This document shows positions 17,002-25,570 of a DNA stretch of 64,000 bases, piece by piece; position 1 is the first letter of the stretch; each line of letters opens with the position of its first letter. Location of the stretch: NCBI GenBank assembly GCA_963677355.2, contig CAXXXQ010000003.1, positions 124,001 through 188,000 on the forward strand, in the 5' to 3' direction. A program made the position numbers and the translations under genes. The notes beneath the pieces are model-generated. The model searched no databases and was not told the DNA's origin. It saw only the letters and a program-made list of their open reading frames with translations. The DNA comes from Thiomicrorhabdus sp963677355. GTDB lineage: Bacteria; Pseudomonadota; Gammaproteobacteria; Thiomicrospirales; Thiomicrospiraceae.

Positions 17002-19275
17002 ATGGATATCTCATTTATTTTAGACGATTTGAATGACGCACAAAGAGAAGCGGTCACGGCTGAAGATACGCATGCCCTGATTTTAGCCGGTGCCGGAAGT
17101 GGAAAAACGCGGGTTTTAGTCCATCGCATCGCCTGGATTACCCAAGTGATGAATTTGTCTCCTTATAATGTGATGGCGGTCACCTTTACCAATAAGGCTG
17201 CGAATGAAATGCGCGGTCGTATCGAAGCTCTGATCGGCCATCAGGCCAACGGCTTGACCATGGGGACATTTCACGGAATCGCCTATCGAATTCTACGCCA
17301 ACATTATCAGGAAGCCGGATTACCAAAAGATTTTCAGATCCTGGATGCCGATGATCAGAAACGAGTCGTAAAGCGATTGTTAAAAGCGATGGAATTGGAC
17401 GAGTCGCAATGGCCGCATAAACAGATTGTGGCCTTCATTAATGGCGAGAAAGAAGAGGGGAGGCGGCCGCATCATATCGATATCGGTCACAATCCGTTCG
17501 TTGCCAAGATGGTTCAGGTCTACAAAGCTTATGAAGAGCAGTGTCAACGTTCCGGGCTGGTCGATTTTGCCGAGCTGTTGTTACGTGCGCATGAGCTTTG
17601 GTTGAAAAACCCGGCGGTATTGGCGCATTATCAGGCGCGTTTCAAACATATTCTGGTTGACGAGTTTCAGGACACCAACAGTTTGCAATACGCTTGGTTG
17701 CGAGTGCTGGCGGGCGCCAGCAGCAAACTGTTTGTGGTTGGGGATGATGATCAGTCAATCTACGGTTGGCGTGGTGCTAAAGTGGAGAATATCCGCCAAT
17801 TCGATCAGGATTTTGCTAATGTCAAAATGGTTCGTCTGGAACAGAATTATCGCTCCACCGAAACGATCCTGAAAGCGGCCAACGGCTTGATTGCCAATAA
17901 TACCTCCCGTATGGGCAAGGAACTGTGGAGCGCCGGAGAGCAGGGTGAGCCGATCAAAATTTATGAAGCTTTCAACGAGATGGACGAGGCGCGTTATGTT
18001 TGCAACCAGATTGAACAGTGGTGTGAAAACGGCGGCGCCAGAAATGAGATAGCGGTGCTGTATCGCTCCAACGCTCAATCCCGAATGATGGAACAGGCGT
18101 TAATGCAGGCGCAGATTCCATATCGTGTCTACGGTGGTCTACGTTTCTATGATCGGGCTGAAATCAAAGATGTACTCGCTTATCTCCGCTTGTTATTGAA
18201 TCGTGATGACGATGCAGCTTTTGAACGGGTCTACAATCATCCGCCGCGCGGTATCGGTCAAAAAACCGCCGATACGATTCGAGAGGCAGCCAAACACCAG
18301 CAGATATCTTTATGGGAGGCGGCCAAACAACTGGTGGATGCGGGCTTGACCGCAAGAGCAAAATCTTCAGTCGCCGGTTTTCTCGATTTGATTGAAAGTC
18401 TGCAGGAGCAGATTGAAGGACAGAGTTTGCAAGATCAGATGATGAAGGTGATCTCCCAATCCGGCCTACAGGCGCACTTTGAAAAAGATCGTTCCGAGCA
18501 GGGGCAGGGACGTTTGGAAAACATCGATGAATTGATTAATGCCGCCAGCCAATTCAAGCAGAGTCAAGCTCAGCAGGAGGCGGAAGGTGTCGAATCGGAG
18601 CAGCAAGCATTTGCCCAGCAGGCGCCAGTCGAGTCCATCGATGAAGATGGCAACACCATTCTGTTGACGCCGACATTTGATAATCCGTTGTCCGAGTTTT
18701 TAGCCCAGGCAGCTTTGGAGGCCGGAGAGCAACAGGCGGATGAATGGGAGTCGTCAGTTCAATTGATGACCCTGCATTCCGCCAAAGGACTCGAATTTCC
18801 GCTGGTGTTTATGATTGGTGTCGAGGAAGGCTTGTTCCCATCACAACAGTCTCATGAAGATCCGTCCAGATTGGAAGAGGAACGCAGATTGGCCTATGTG
18901 GGAGTGACACGGGCGGAAAAACAGTTAATGATTACTTTTGCCACCCGGCGTCGTTTGCATGGTCAGGAGTTCTTCCCTGCGCCGTCACGTTTCATTAAAG
19001 AGATTCCGGAGGAGTGTGTTGAAAGCGTGCGTTTATCCGGTTCTGTGGCCCCATCATTTGGCGGATATCAAGCACAGGATAGTTTTGGCCTGTCAGCCAA
19101 ACAGAATGAAACCGGTTTTATGGCGGGTGAGCGCGTGTTCCATCAAAAGTTCGGCGATGGTGTTGTGCTGGCCACCGAAGGGAGTGGCGAACACGCCCGT
19201 ATTCAGGTCAATTTCACACATGCCGGTGCCAAGTGGTTGGTAACGGCTTACGCCAACCTTGAGAAGAAAGCATAA
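17002..19275 (+). CDS. uvrD: DNA helicase II (UvrD)
   Basis: A 757-residue superfamily 1A 3'-5' helicase for nucleotide excision and mismatch repair. Motifs in order: LNDAQREAV (Q motif), GAGSGKT (30-36), TFTNKAANEM, GTFHGIAYRIL, VDEFQDTN (Walker B), VGDDDQSIYGWRGA, QNYRSTETIL, the LMTLHSAKGLEFP block and RLAYVGVTRA. The C-terminal Tudor-like UvrD segment with FGDGVVLATEG is present, which separates it from Rep. Length is slightly above E. coli UvrD because of a Gln/Glu-rich insert at about residues 515-545. An ABC transporter pair follows 16 bases later. Confidence 0.96.
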   Translation: MDISFILDDLNDAQREAVTAEDTHALILAGAGSGKTRVLVHRIAWITQVMNLSPYNVMAVTFTNKAANEMRGRIEALIGHQANGLTMGTFHGIAYRILRQHYQEAGLPKDFQILDADDQKRVVKRLLKAMELDESQWPHKQIVAFINGEKEEGRRPHHIDIGHNPFVAKMVQVYKAYEEQCQRSGLVDFAELLLRAHELWLKNPAVLAHYQARFKHILVDEFQDTNSLQYAWLRVLAGASSKLFVVGDDDQSIYGWRGAKVENIRQFDQDFANVKMVRLEQNYRSTETILKAANGLIANNTSRMGKELWSAGEQGEPIKIYEAFNEMDEARYVCNQIEQWCENGGARNEIAVLYRSNAQSRMMEQALMQAQIPYRVYGGLRFYDRAEIKDVLAYLRLLLNRDDDAAFERVYNHPPRGIGQKTADTIREAAKHQQISLWEAAKQLVDAGLTARAKSSVAGFLDLIESLQEQIEGQSLQDQMMKVISQSGLQAHFEKDRSEQGQGRLENIDELINAASQFKQSQAQQEAEGVESEQQAFAQQAPVESIDEDGNTILLTPTFDNPLSEFLAQAALEAGEQQADEWESSVQLMTLHSAKGLEFPLVFMIGVEEGLFPSQQSHEDPSRLEEERRLAYVGVTRAEKQLMITFATRRRLHGQEFFPAPSRFIKEIPEECVESVRLSGSVAPSFGGYQAQDSFGLSAKQNETGFMAGERVFHQKFGDGVVLATEGSGEHARIQVNFTHAGAKWLVTAYANLEKKA

Positions 19276-19291
19276 ATAGAAAGGTACCATC

Positions 19292-19918
19292 GTGTCACAA
19301 CCAAAACAGGACGTTTGTTTTTTCAGCGCAACAGGGGTGTTCGCGCAAGGCATGCTTAAAGCTGTGGATATGTTTTTGCAGCCGCAGGATATTTGTATGT
19401 TATCCGGACCATCAGGAAGCGGTAAGTCACAGTTTTTAAAAGCATTGGCGGATTTGATCAAACATCAAGGCGAAGTGTGCTTGGAGGAGCAGATGCTGGA
19501 TAAGGTTTGTCCGGAAACTTGGCGCTCGCAAGTCATGTATTTTGCCGCCGAGACGGCTTGGTGGCAGGATACGGTCATTGCCCACTTCGATCAGGGGTTG
19601 GAGACCGATTGTCTGAAAGGCGTCGGCTTAGGCAAAGACGTGTTGGAATCCAATCCGGACTCGCTTTCGTCCGGTGAAAAACAGCGCTTGGCTTTGTTGC
19701 GAGGATTGCAATATCAGCCGAAAATCTTGTTGTTGGATGAAATTACCGCCAACTTGGATCCTAAAAGCGAGCAGCTGGTTGAAACGTTGGTTAAGGAGTA
19801 TGTCGATCAACATCAGGCGGCGGCGATCTGGATTAGCCATGACCCGAATCAAAGCCAACGCATGGCGACCAAAAAACTGGTTTTCGAGGCGAAAAACACA
19901 GAGGAGGTTGAACGATGA
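19292..19918 (+). CDS. fetA: ABC transporter ATP-binding protein, FetA/YbbL type
   Basis: A 208-residue ATPase with Walker A GPSGSGKS (39-46), signature LSSGEKQR and Walker B ILLLDEITANLD. Its immediate, overlapping neighbour is a UPF0014-type permease, so the pair matches E. coli FetA-FetB, reported as an iron exporter that helps against peroxide stress. The start is a GTG at 19292 with AGAAAGG upstream. It sits only 16 bases after uvrD and is probably co-transcribed with it. The symbol is by pair resemblance; the substrate is not shown by sequence. Confidence 0.82.
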   Translation: MSQPKQDVCFFSATGVFAQGMLKAVDMFLQPQDICMLSGPSGSGKSQFLKALADLIKHQGEVCLEEQMLDKVCPETWRSQVMYFAAETAWWQDTVIAHFDQGLETDCLKGVGLGKDVLESNPDSLSSGEKQRLALLRGLQYQPKILLLDEITANLDPKSEQLVETLVKEYVDQHQAAAIWISHDPNQSQRMATKKLVFEAKNTEEVER

Positions 19919-20709
19919 TTTTGATCAGCTACTGGGATTTGGCGATACTTTCCGTACTGGTTTTCCTGTTGGGAATCTTCCTGTGGTTAAGTGGTTTTAG
20001 TCAGGTAAAACAGTTGTGGTGGGGCGCGGTGCGCATGATTGTCCAACTGTTGTTTATGGGGGTATGGTTGAGTTATGTGTTCTATGCCGATAACCCCATT
20101 TGGATCGCTCTGGTCGGAATGGTGATGCTGTCGGCAGCAGGCTATGAAATCACCAAACGTCAGCAGTACCGCTTTAAGAAACTGAATGGTTTGCTGGTCG
20201 GTTTTATGGCCTTATCGATGACTTCCTTGGTGCTGTTGGTAGCGGTCTTGACCATTGTCATTCAACCGCAGCCTTGGTATGAACCCCAGTACGCTATTCC
20301 ACTATTAGGTATGCTGTTGGGTAATAGTATGACGGCCATTGGCTTGGGATTGGATACCCTGACCCGCAATGCGGTTCAGGCTAAAGCTAAAATTGAAGCG
20401 CAATTGGCTTTAGGTAAAACGGCCAAGCAATCAATGGACTTCATTCGTCAGCAAAGTTATCACGCCGCGATGATTCCGGTGATCAATATGTTGGTTGCTG
20501 CCGGGATTATTTCGTTGCCGGGGATGATGACCGGTCAAATTTTGGCAGGAGCAGATCCGATGGAGGCCGTTAAATATCAAATTATGATCATGTTATTGAT
20601 TGCCACTTCTACCGGTTTTGGAACCTTGATTGCCGTGAATCTAGCTTGTCGTAAGCTGTTTGATTCACGTCAAAGGCTATTGACGACCATTTTGCATAAA
20701 GTGAAATGA
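19915..20709 (+). CDS. fetB: UPF0014-type ABC permease, FetB/YbbM type
   Basis: A 264-residue inner-membrane protein with about seven hydrophobic segments and the family block GMLLGNSMTAIGLGLDTL, followed by the cytoplasmic LALGKTAKQ segment and the ISLPGMMTGQILAGADP motif. The ATG overlaps the fetA stop by four bases (ATGA), which indicates translational coupling. It partners the ATPase just upstream in the probable iron exporter. A rhodanese gene follows after 138 bases with its own strong ribosome site. Confidence 0.87.
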   Translation: MILISYWDLAILSVLVFLLGIFLWLSGFSQVKQLWWGAVRMIVQLLFMGVWLSYVFYADNPIWIALVGMVMLSAAGYEITKRQQYRFKKLNGLLVGFMALSMTSLVLLVAVLTIVIQPQPWYEPQYAIPLLGMLLGNSMTAIGLGLDTLTRNAVQAKAKIEAQLALGKTAKQSMDFIRQQSYHAAMIPVINMLVAAGIISLPGMMTGQILAGADPMEAVKYQIMIMLLIATSTGFGTLIAVNLACRKLFDSRQRLLTTILHKVK

Positions 20710-20847
20710 TGCCGTGCTTCAATGGAATCTAGGGGATTGATTTAGAAAAGAAATTTGGCCTTTTTTGTCTTGTAAATTTCATTGAAAAGCTCGTTGTATT
20801 TGCTATATTGAACAGGGTTTGGGTATTTTTACTGAAAGGAGGAGAAG

Positions 20848-21303
20848 ATGCCATTACGACTGAAAGATATTGTTTCACAAGCTAAGGCGAATATTAAAGA
20901 GGTTAGCTGTGAAGAAGCCGCGGATATGATGAAAACCGGTTGCTATAAGGTACTGGATGTACGCGAGCCGGCCGAATACCTTGACGGAACTATTCCGATG
21001 TCCGTTCATGTACCGAGAGGGGTGCTTGAGCCCATCTGTGATACTTGTTATGCGGGACACAAGGGTGAGCTTTCCGACTTGGATCAAGGTTGGATTGTTT
21101 TTTGTCTGTCCGGCGGTCGAGGTGCTCTAGCTGTCGATACCATGCAAAAGATGGGCTATAGCAATGTCGTTAATATTGCCGGCGGTTTTACCGCCTGGAA
21201 AGAGTTTGGCGGAAATATCGCCACGCCTCCGGTAGATAATGGCTTGATTCGTTTGGATCATCCGTGGAACCCGGGACCGGATGCCGGTACCTGTGATTCA
21301 TAA
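20848..21303 (+). CDS. Rhodanese-domain sulfurtransferase
   Basis: A 151-residue single-domain rhodanese. The N-terminal VLDVREPAEYLDGTIP motif and the active-site loop CLSGGRGA with its catalytic Cys are clear, followed by GYSNVVNIAGGFTAW. An extra CDTCYAG element before the active-site strand and a C-terminal tail ending DAGTCDS give three more cysteines, unusual for a plain rhodanese. It has an excellent ribosome site (AAAGGAGGAG) and its own terminator. In a sulfur oxidiser it may move sulfane sulfur; the acceptor is unknown. Confidence 0.88.
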   Translation: MPLRLKDIVSQAKANIKEVSCEEAADMMKTGCYKVLDVREPAEYLDGTIPMSVHVPRGVLEPICDTCYAGHKGELSDLDQGWIVFCLSGGRGALAVDTMQKMGYSNVVNIAGGFTAWKEFGGNIATPPVDNGLIRLDHPWNPGPDAGTCDS

Positions 21304-21334
21304 GCCGTTGATAAAATCGTCATTAAATTAAATA

Positions 21335-21372
21335 AAAAAGCCAGTCTTAAATTCTCTTCGACTGGCTTTTTT
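21335..21372 (+). terminator. Terminator after the rhodanese gene (bidirectional)
   Basis: The arms GCCAGTC (21340-21346) and GACTGGC (21360-21366) are followed by six T residues, with an A run on the other side. It lies between convergent genes ending at 21303 and 21398. Confidence 0.88.
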
Positions 21373-21397
21373 ATGCATGAGAATCTTAAAAATCGGG

Positions 21398-21841
21398 TTA
21401 AGAGTCGCTTGCATCACTTTTAAGTTTTTGCACCGTTGCTTTGTTTTGGTTGATTTTGGTGACGATTACTTCTTCTCCGTGAGAGAGCCCTTCTAAACCG
21501 GAGAGGTTTTCAATCGGCCAGGTTGTACCGTGATAGTGCACTCGAATCAGGTTTTCACCAGAGATTTCAATTCGCCCCATTTCACCAGCCTCGAAGGTAG
21601 TAATTTTTTCATTGTCTTTTCGCAGCAGTTTTTTTAGAGGTTTTTGTAAGATGAAAAAATTCAGCAAAGACAAAATTGCGACCACACCTATTTGTTCGGC
21701 GGGTTCTGTTGGCCACCCCGAAGCGACTAAAGCACCGGTTTCAATTAATGCCAAACCAATTAAGGTCAGGTAGATGGAAATCACCGTCAAATCCACCCCA
21801 ATCAGCACTGCTCCTAAAATTAAAAATAACCAATAAGACAT
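21398..21841 (-). CDS. NfeD-family membrane protein
   Basis: A 147-residue protein with two or three hydrophobic segments in the first 75 residues, then a small OB-like domain (GEMGRIEISGENLIRVHYHGTTWPIE, GEEVIVTKINQNKATVQKL). This is the short NfeD form, normally encoded beside an SPFH/stomatin protein, as here: the SPFH gene ends 43 bases upstream on the same strand. Together they are thought to organise membrane microdomains or guard membrane protein quality. Confidence 0.88.
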   Translation of the reverse strand: MSYWLFLILGAVLIGVDLTVISIYLTLIGLALIETGALVASGWPTEPAEQIGVVAILSLLNFFILQKPLKKLLRKDNEKITTFEAGEMGRIEISGENLIRVHYHGTTWPIENLSGLEGLSHGEEVIVTKINQNKATVQKLKSDASDS

Positions 21842-21884
21842 TTGATTTCCAACTTGTTTGTGTTCCCATTTTAAACGGGTTTAA

Positions 21885-22829
21885 TTAAACGTTATCTACC
21901 TTTTGAATGGGGGCTAAACCGGCGCCCATTAGTGTGGTTAGAGAGGTTAAAGAACCGATCATATCCGCGCCTTCCACAGGTACCACAATTTTGTTAGCAG
22001 AGTCTGAAGCGGCAAGATTTGCAAAAGCACCGATACGTTGTTGTGCAAGCAGGAATTCAGCTGCTTGTGGATTGCTTTGCATGGCCTCATTAATCAGCTC
22101 CATAGCTTCTTTTTTACCTTGACCATTTTGTACCTCGGTATATTTATCAGCTTCGGCTTGGCGTTCTTGCGCTTCGGCAGCAAGAATAGCAGATTGTTTT
22201 TCCCCTTCGGCTTGAGCAATCGCGGCGTTCTTCTCCCCTTGGGCTTTTAGTTCGGTAGCACGTTTAGTACGCTCCGCTTCCAGTTGCATTTCCATGGCAT
22301 GGCGGACCGTCTCCGGAACTTGAATATCTGCAATTTCAACACGTGTGGTTTTGCCGCCCCAACTGGCACTGGCATCATCCAAGGCATTTAACAATGCGGC
22401 TCCTAGCTCCTCACGAGAACTCAGCGTTTGGTCTAATTCCAACTTACCGATTTCGCTTCTTAAGGTGGTTTGTGCTAACTGCGCAATAGCGCGTTTAATA
22501 TCGGCGACTTCATAGGTGGCGGATTTGGCATCGCTAATACGAATAAACACCACGCCATCCACCGTGATGGTAACGTTATCTTTGGTAATGACTTGCTGTG
22601 AAGGAATATCGATTAACTGTTCTTGAGAGCTAAAGGTGCTGCGAATGGAATCAATCACCGGAATAATAAAGTGAATACCGCCTTCCAGCGTTTTGTGATA
22701 TTTACCAAGTCGCTCCACCACAACCATATCCGCTTGCGAAACTACCTTGACACCCATTTTGATGAAGATGCCGATAAAAAAGACCACAATAAGCCAAAAA
22801 ATCAAACTCGGCGTTAAGATTGTTTCCAT
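21885..22829 (-). CDS. SPFH-domain (stomatin/paraslipin, QmcA-like) protein
   Basis: A 314-residue membrane-anchored SPFH protein: one N-terminal membrane segment (about 7-27), the prohibitin-like domain with VVERLGKYHKTLEGGIHF, VDGVVFIRISDAKSATYEV and LRSEIGKLELDQTLSSRE, then the coiled-coil flotillin-like part rich in Ala/Glu (AIAQAEGEKQSAILAAEAQ). Length and order match QmcA/paraslipin. It is followed by its NfeD partner. It forms ring oligomers in the membrane in characterised relatives. Confidence 0.93.
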   Translation of the reverse strand: METILTPSLIFWLIVVFFIGIFIKMGVKVVSQADMVVVERLGKYHKTLEGGIHFIIPVIDSIRSTFSSQEQLIDIPSQQVITKDNVTITVDGVVFIRISDAKSATYEVADIKRAIAQLAQTTLRSEIGKLELDQTLSSREELGAALLNALDDASASWGGKTTRVEIADIQVPETVRHAMEMQLEAERTKRATELKAQGEKNAAIAQAEGEKQSAILAAEAQERQAEADKYTEVQNGQGKKEAMELINEAMQSNPQAAEFLLAQQRIGAFANLAASDSANKIVVPVEGADMIGSLTSLTTLMGAGLAPIQKVDNV

Positions 22830-22985
22830 GTGAATTTATCCTTTATGTGAAGTTCTCTAAATGAGATGGTGTTTAGTGGTATTACTGCTAAAATTTTGTC
22901 TAGTTTATACTATTTGCGAATGTTTTTTGTCTTCATAAGCCGTATTTTTGCTTATTCTTGGCGCTGAGAAAATTTAGGAGTTGTT

Positions 22986-23132
22986 ATGGGTTGGTCCGCT
23001 TGGGCTTTGGATCATTTATGGCTGGTAGCAGGCGGAAGTCTGCTGATCAGTATTGCTTTGCATTTTGCCGTGACTTGGTTGTTTAAAAATTCGGGTAGCG
23101 TAAAGACGGCTTCCAAAAGAATCGATGAATAA
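22986..23132 (+). CDS. 48-residue single-pass membrane protein
   Basis: A short reading frame, ATG at 22986 to TAA at 23132, coding MGWSAWALDHLWLVAGG..., with one hydrophobic helix (about residues 12-33) and a basic tail SVKTASKRIDE. Evidence that it is real: AGGAG ends five bases before the ATG, and a clean terminator begins three bases after the stop. It diverges from the SPFH gene and could be a local regulator or an independent small protein. No family is recognised. Confidence 0.65.
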   Translation: MGWSAWALDHLWLVAGGSLLISIALHFAVTWLFKNSGSVKTASKRIDE

Positions 23133-23134
23133 AC

Positions 23135-23164
23135 AAAAAAATCTGGCAATGCCAGACTTTTTTA
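23135..23164. terminator. Bidirectional terminator after the 48-residue ORF
   Basis: TCTGGC/GCCAGA arms with a three-base loop, flanked by seven A and six T residues. It lies between the small plus-strand gene and the convergent acyltransferase gene. Confidence 0.88.
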
Positions 23165-23182
23165 TAGGCCGTCAATTGCCTG

Positions 23183-24919
23183 TTAAGCTTTAATCGGATT
23201 TAGGTAACGTTCTCGTTTTTTCGGCTTGAGTTTATCGAGTTCAACCAGAATTAAAGCATCAATACAGGCGTTGAAGTCCGGATCGATACTGAAATCGATA
23301 AAACGACAGCCCTTGTCATCCGCCACTTCGGCATATTGTTTAAACAGGGTAGGCACTTTAACCCCGTCCAAATCGAGTAGCGCATTGAGCTTTTTGAAGC
23401 TGTCCTTATAGTCACCCGAGAAGACTTCTTCGGCGATTTTTTGATTGTTTTTGCTGAGTTCAACCGGTCGCAAAGCCTCGGCCAAATCCTGATGTGAGCC
23501 AAGCTGTTGGTTGAAGAAACCGATAATCAATTCTTTCGAATTCTGGGGATAAGCGTCACTCAAGGAGACCGGACCGAATAGGTATTTGATATGCGGGTGT
23601 TGGGCAACATAGGCGCCGATACCGTACCAGAGATAGTCCAAGCTGCGTTTCCCCCAATATTTTGGTTGTACGAAACTTCGGCCCAGTTCAATTGCTTGTG
23701 GCAGATAAGCCTCGATCTCCGGTTTCAGTTTGAAAAGGGTACTGGTGTATAGGCTGGCAATGCCGTTTTTTTCGACCAGCTTACCGCATTCCCCCAAACG
23801 GTATGCACCGACAATTTCCAAATCCTCTTCGTCCCAGAGCACTAAATGACGGTATTCGGTATCGTAAGCGTCCAGATCGATCGATGTGCCGGTGCCTTCT
23901 TCAACGGTTCTGAAGGTCAATTCGCGAAGCCGACCGATTTCGTGCATGACAGGGGAATCCTCTTCGTAGTCATACAGAAAGATTTTTTTGCCGTCTTGGG
24001 TTTGACCAAGCAGTTGTGCATTTTTCAAACTCTTTTTAAGCGCTTTAGGATCGACCGGGTGGGCAATGGTCTCTTCGGTTTTGAATAGCGGCTGTTTGCC
24101 TTTTTTTAGCGCTCTGCTTTCTTTGTCCAGTCGGTACAGGTGTTTTCTGAAACGGTTCGCCAGCTGTTTGGCCGGCATATCGATTTTCGCGACCTCTTTC
24201 CATGGGATTTGCTTGCCGACAAAAAACTGAATTTCCTGATGGCTCTTATTGAACATCTCTTTAACCAGCATCATGGTGCCGAGCGGCTTGTATAAGGTCG
24301 ATAAGGCATAAAACAGCGTCGAGTTGCGCGCATCGATGTAGATCGGTTGAATCGGCGCCTTGGATTTTTCCGCCAACTTCAAGAAGCCCGCTTTCCATTT
24401 GCCGTCGCGCACCCCGTTCGGGCGAATTCTGGAGACTTCTCCGGCCGGGAAAATAATCACCGCCTCTTCATTTTCCAAAGCATTCAAGATGTTTTTGAAT
24501 TGGGTTTTGTGAGCCGTTTTGCCACTCATATTGTCGACGCCAAGGAACAAGGCTTTAAGTGGTTCGATATTGTTGAGTAGATCGCTGGCGACGATACGCA
24601 CATCCGGGCGCACCGAACGAACCATTTTCAGCAGAGCCAAACCGTCCAAAGAACCGATAGGGTGATTGGCCACCATAATCACTCTTCCTTGCGAAGGGAT
24701 TCGATTCATGGCTTCGGAATTGATCTTATAGCTAAAATTGAAGTAGTTCAGAACTTCGTTCAAAAAAGCGAACCCTTTCAGATGTTGATGGGTTTCGATG
24801 AACTCGTTAATCTCTTTTTCGTGAGTCAGTGACTTAATAAGTTTGATTGCCAGTTTTCCGGTTTTCTTTTGGGGTAATTCCGGAAATTTTTCGGTAATTG
24901 CGGCTTCAATATTTAGCAT
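23183..24919 (-). CDS. olsF: Bifunctional acyltransferase, OlsF-like (ornithine lipid synthesis)
   Basis: A 578-residue protein joining a PlsC-type O-acyltransferase domain (about 60-280; NHPIGSLDG at 85-93, FPAGEVSRIRPNG, IQPIYIDARNS) to a GNAT-type N-acyltransferase domain (about 310-530; RLRELTFR, VGAYRLG, LELGRSFVQPKYWG-like). This fusion is the arrangement of OlsF, which makes ornithine lipids in one protein by N-acylating ornithine and then O-acylating lyso-ornithine lipid. The catalytic His and Asp are five residues apart rather than the four of PlsC, as I recall for this family. No other lipid gene is adjacent. Ornithine lipid is the expected product; another amino acid is possible. 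Confidence 0.78.
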   Translation of the reverse strand: MLNIEAAITEKFPELPQKKTGKLAIKLIKSLTHEKEINEFIETHQHLKGFAFLNEVLNYFNFSYKINSEAMNRIPSQGRVIMVANHPIGSLDGLALLKMVRSVRPDVRIVASDLLNNIEPLKALFLGVDNMSGKTAHKTQFKNILNALENEEAVIIFPAGEVSRIRPNGVRDGKWKAGFLKLAEKSKAPIQPIYIDARNSTLFYALSTLYKPLGTMMLVKEMFNKSHQEIQFFVGKQIPWKEVAKIDMPAKQLANRFRKHLYRLDKESRALKKGKQPLFKTEETIAHPVDPKALKKSLKNAQLLGQTQDGKKIFLYDYEEDSPVMHEIGRLRELTFRTVEEGTGTSIDLDAYDTEYRHLVLWDEEDLEIVGAYRLGECGKLVEKNGIASLYTSTLFKLKPEIEAYLPQAIELGRSFVQPKYWGKRSLDYLWYGIGAYVAQHPHIKYLFGPVSLSDAYPQNSKELIIGFFNQQLGSHQDLAEALRPVELSKNNQKIAEEVFSGDYKDSFKKLNALLDLDGVKVPTLFKQYAEVADDKGCRFIDFSIDPDFNACIDALILVELDKLKPKKRERYLNPIKA

Positions 24920-25183
24920 GATTGATTACGTTCTCTTGCCGTTTCGTCTAAACGGTTATTTGGTTGAATACAGTTTGTCGAGGCTATTATCAAAACCAAT
25001 AGTGAAGCTTGCGTGACATATAGATGATGATTTTTTGAAATCGGTATTTATTTAGGCGTTATGAGAATCGTGTCGTTGGAAAAGGCCTGTTCATATTCAC
25101 TTAATGAATACTAGGTGATTGTTTTTAAAGCCTGTATTATAATTTTTTATCACAGCGTACCGACTTTTAATAAGAAGGTGGCA

Positions 25184-25570
25184 GTGTTATCAGATAATAA
25201 AATGCAGTTCAATGTTATGGTGCTACAAGATAAAATTGAGACCCAAGAAGGTTCTGAAAAAGATCAGGGTAAAGGCCGCTCCGCTTTGTCAGAAAGTGAT
25301 CAGCTTAAAGACATGGAACAGTCGATTTTTGAAAACGATTATAAAATGGTGCCGAGAGGGCCTGATCGTCGTCAGCGTAACGAGCGACGTACCGATCCGA
25401 GAGAGCAGAGCGGACATAAGTCTGTTTGGGCTTGGATTCGTTCGATATTTAAGCCGCGTGTCGGAGTGGATCGTCGCAAAGGTAGCGACAGAAGACAGCC
25501 GCGTCAGCCTAGCGAATCAAGTCCGTCCGCGACCTTAACCAAGGAAGAGTTGGATCAGTTATTGGACTAG
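25184..25570 (+). CDS. Basic, probably disordered protein with repeated DRR motifs, unknown
   Basis: About 128 residues. The first part is Glu/Lys/Ser-rich, then comes GPDRRQRNERRTDPRE, a single hydrophobic patch VWAWIRSIF, and a second VDRRKGSDRRQ, ending in an acidic tail. The duplicated DRR..RR motif suggests a small basic element that may bind nucleic acid or membranes, but no known family is recognised. The start is uncertain: I use the GTG at 25184 (AAGAAGG just upstream); GTG 25178, ATG 25202 and an upstream ATG at 25115 are alternatives. Its stop overlaps the stop of the convergent patatin gene by a few bases. Confidence 0.55.
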   Translation: MLSDNKMQFNVMVLQDKIETQEGSEKDQGKGRSALSESDQLKDMEQSIFENDYKMVPRGPDRRQRNERRTDPREQSGHKSVWAWIRSIFKPRVGVDRRKGSDRRQPRQPSESSPSATLTKEELDQLLD

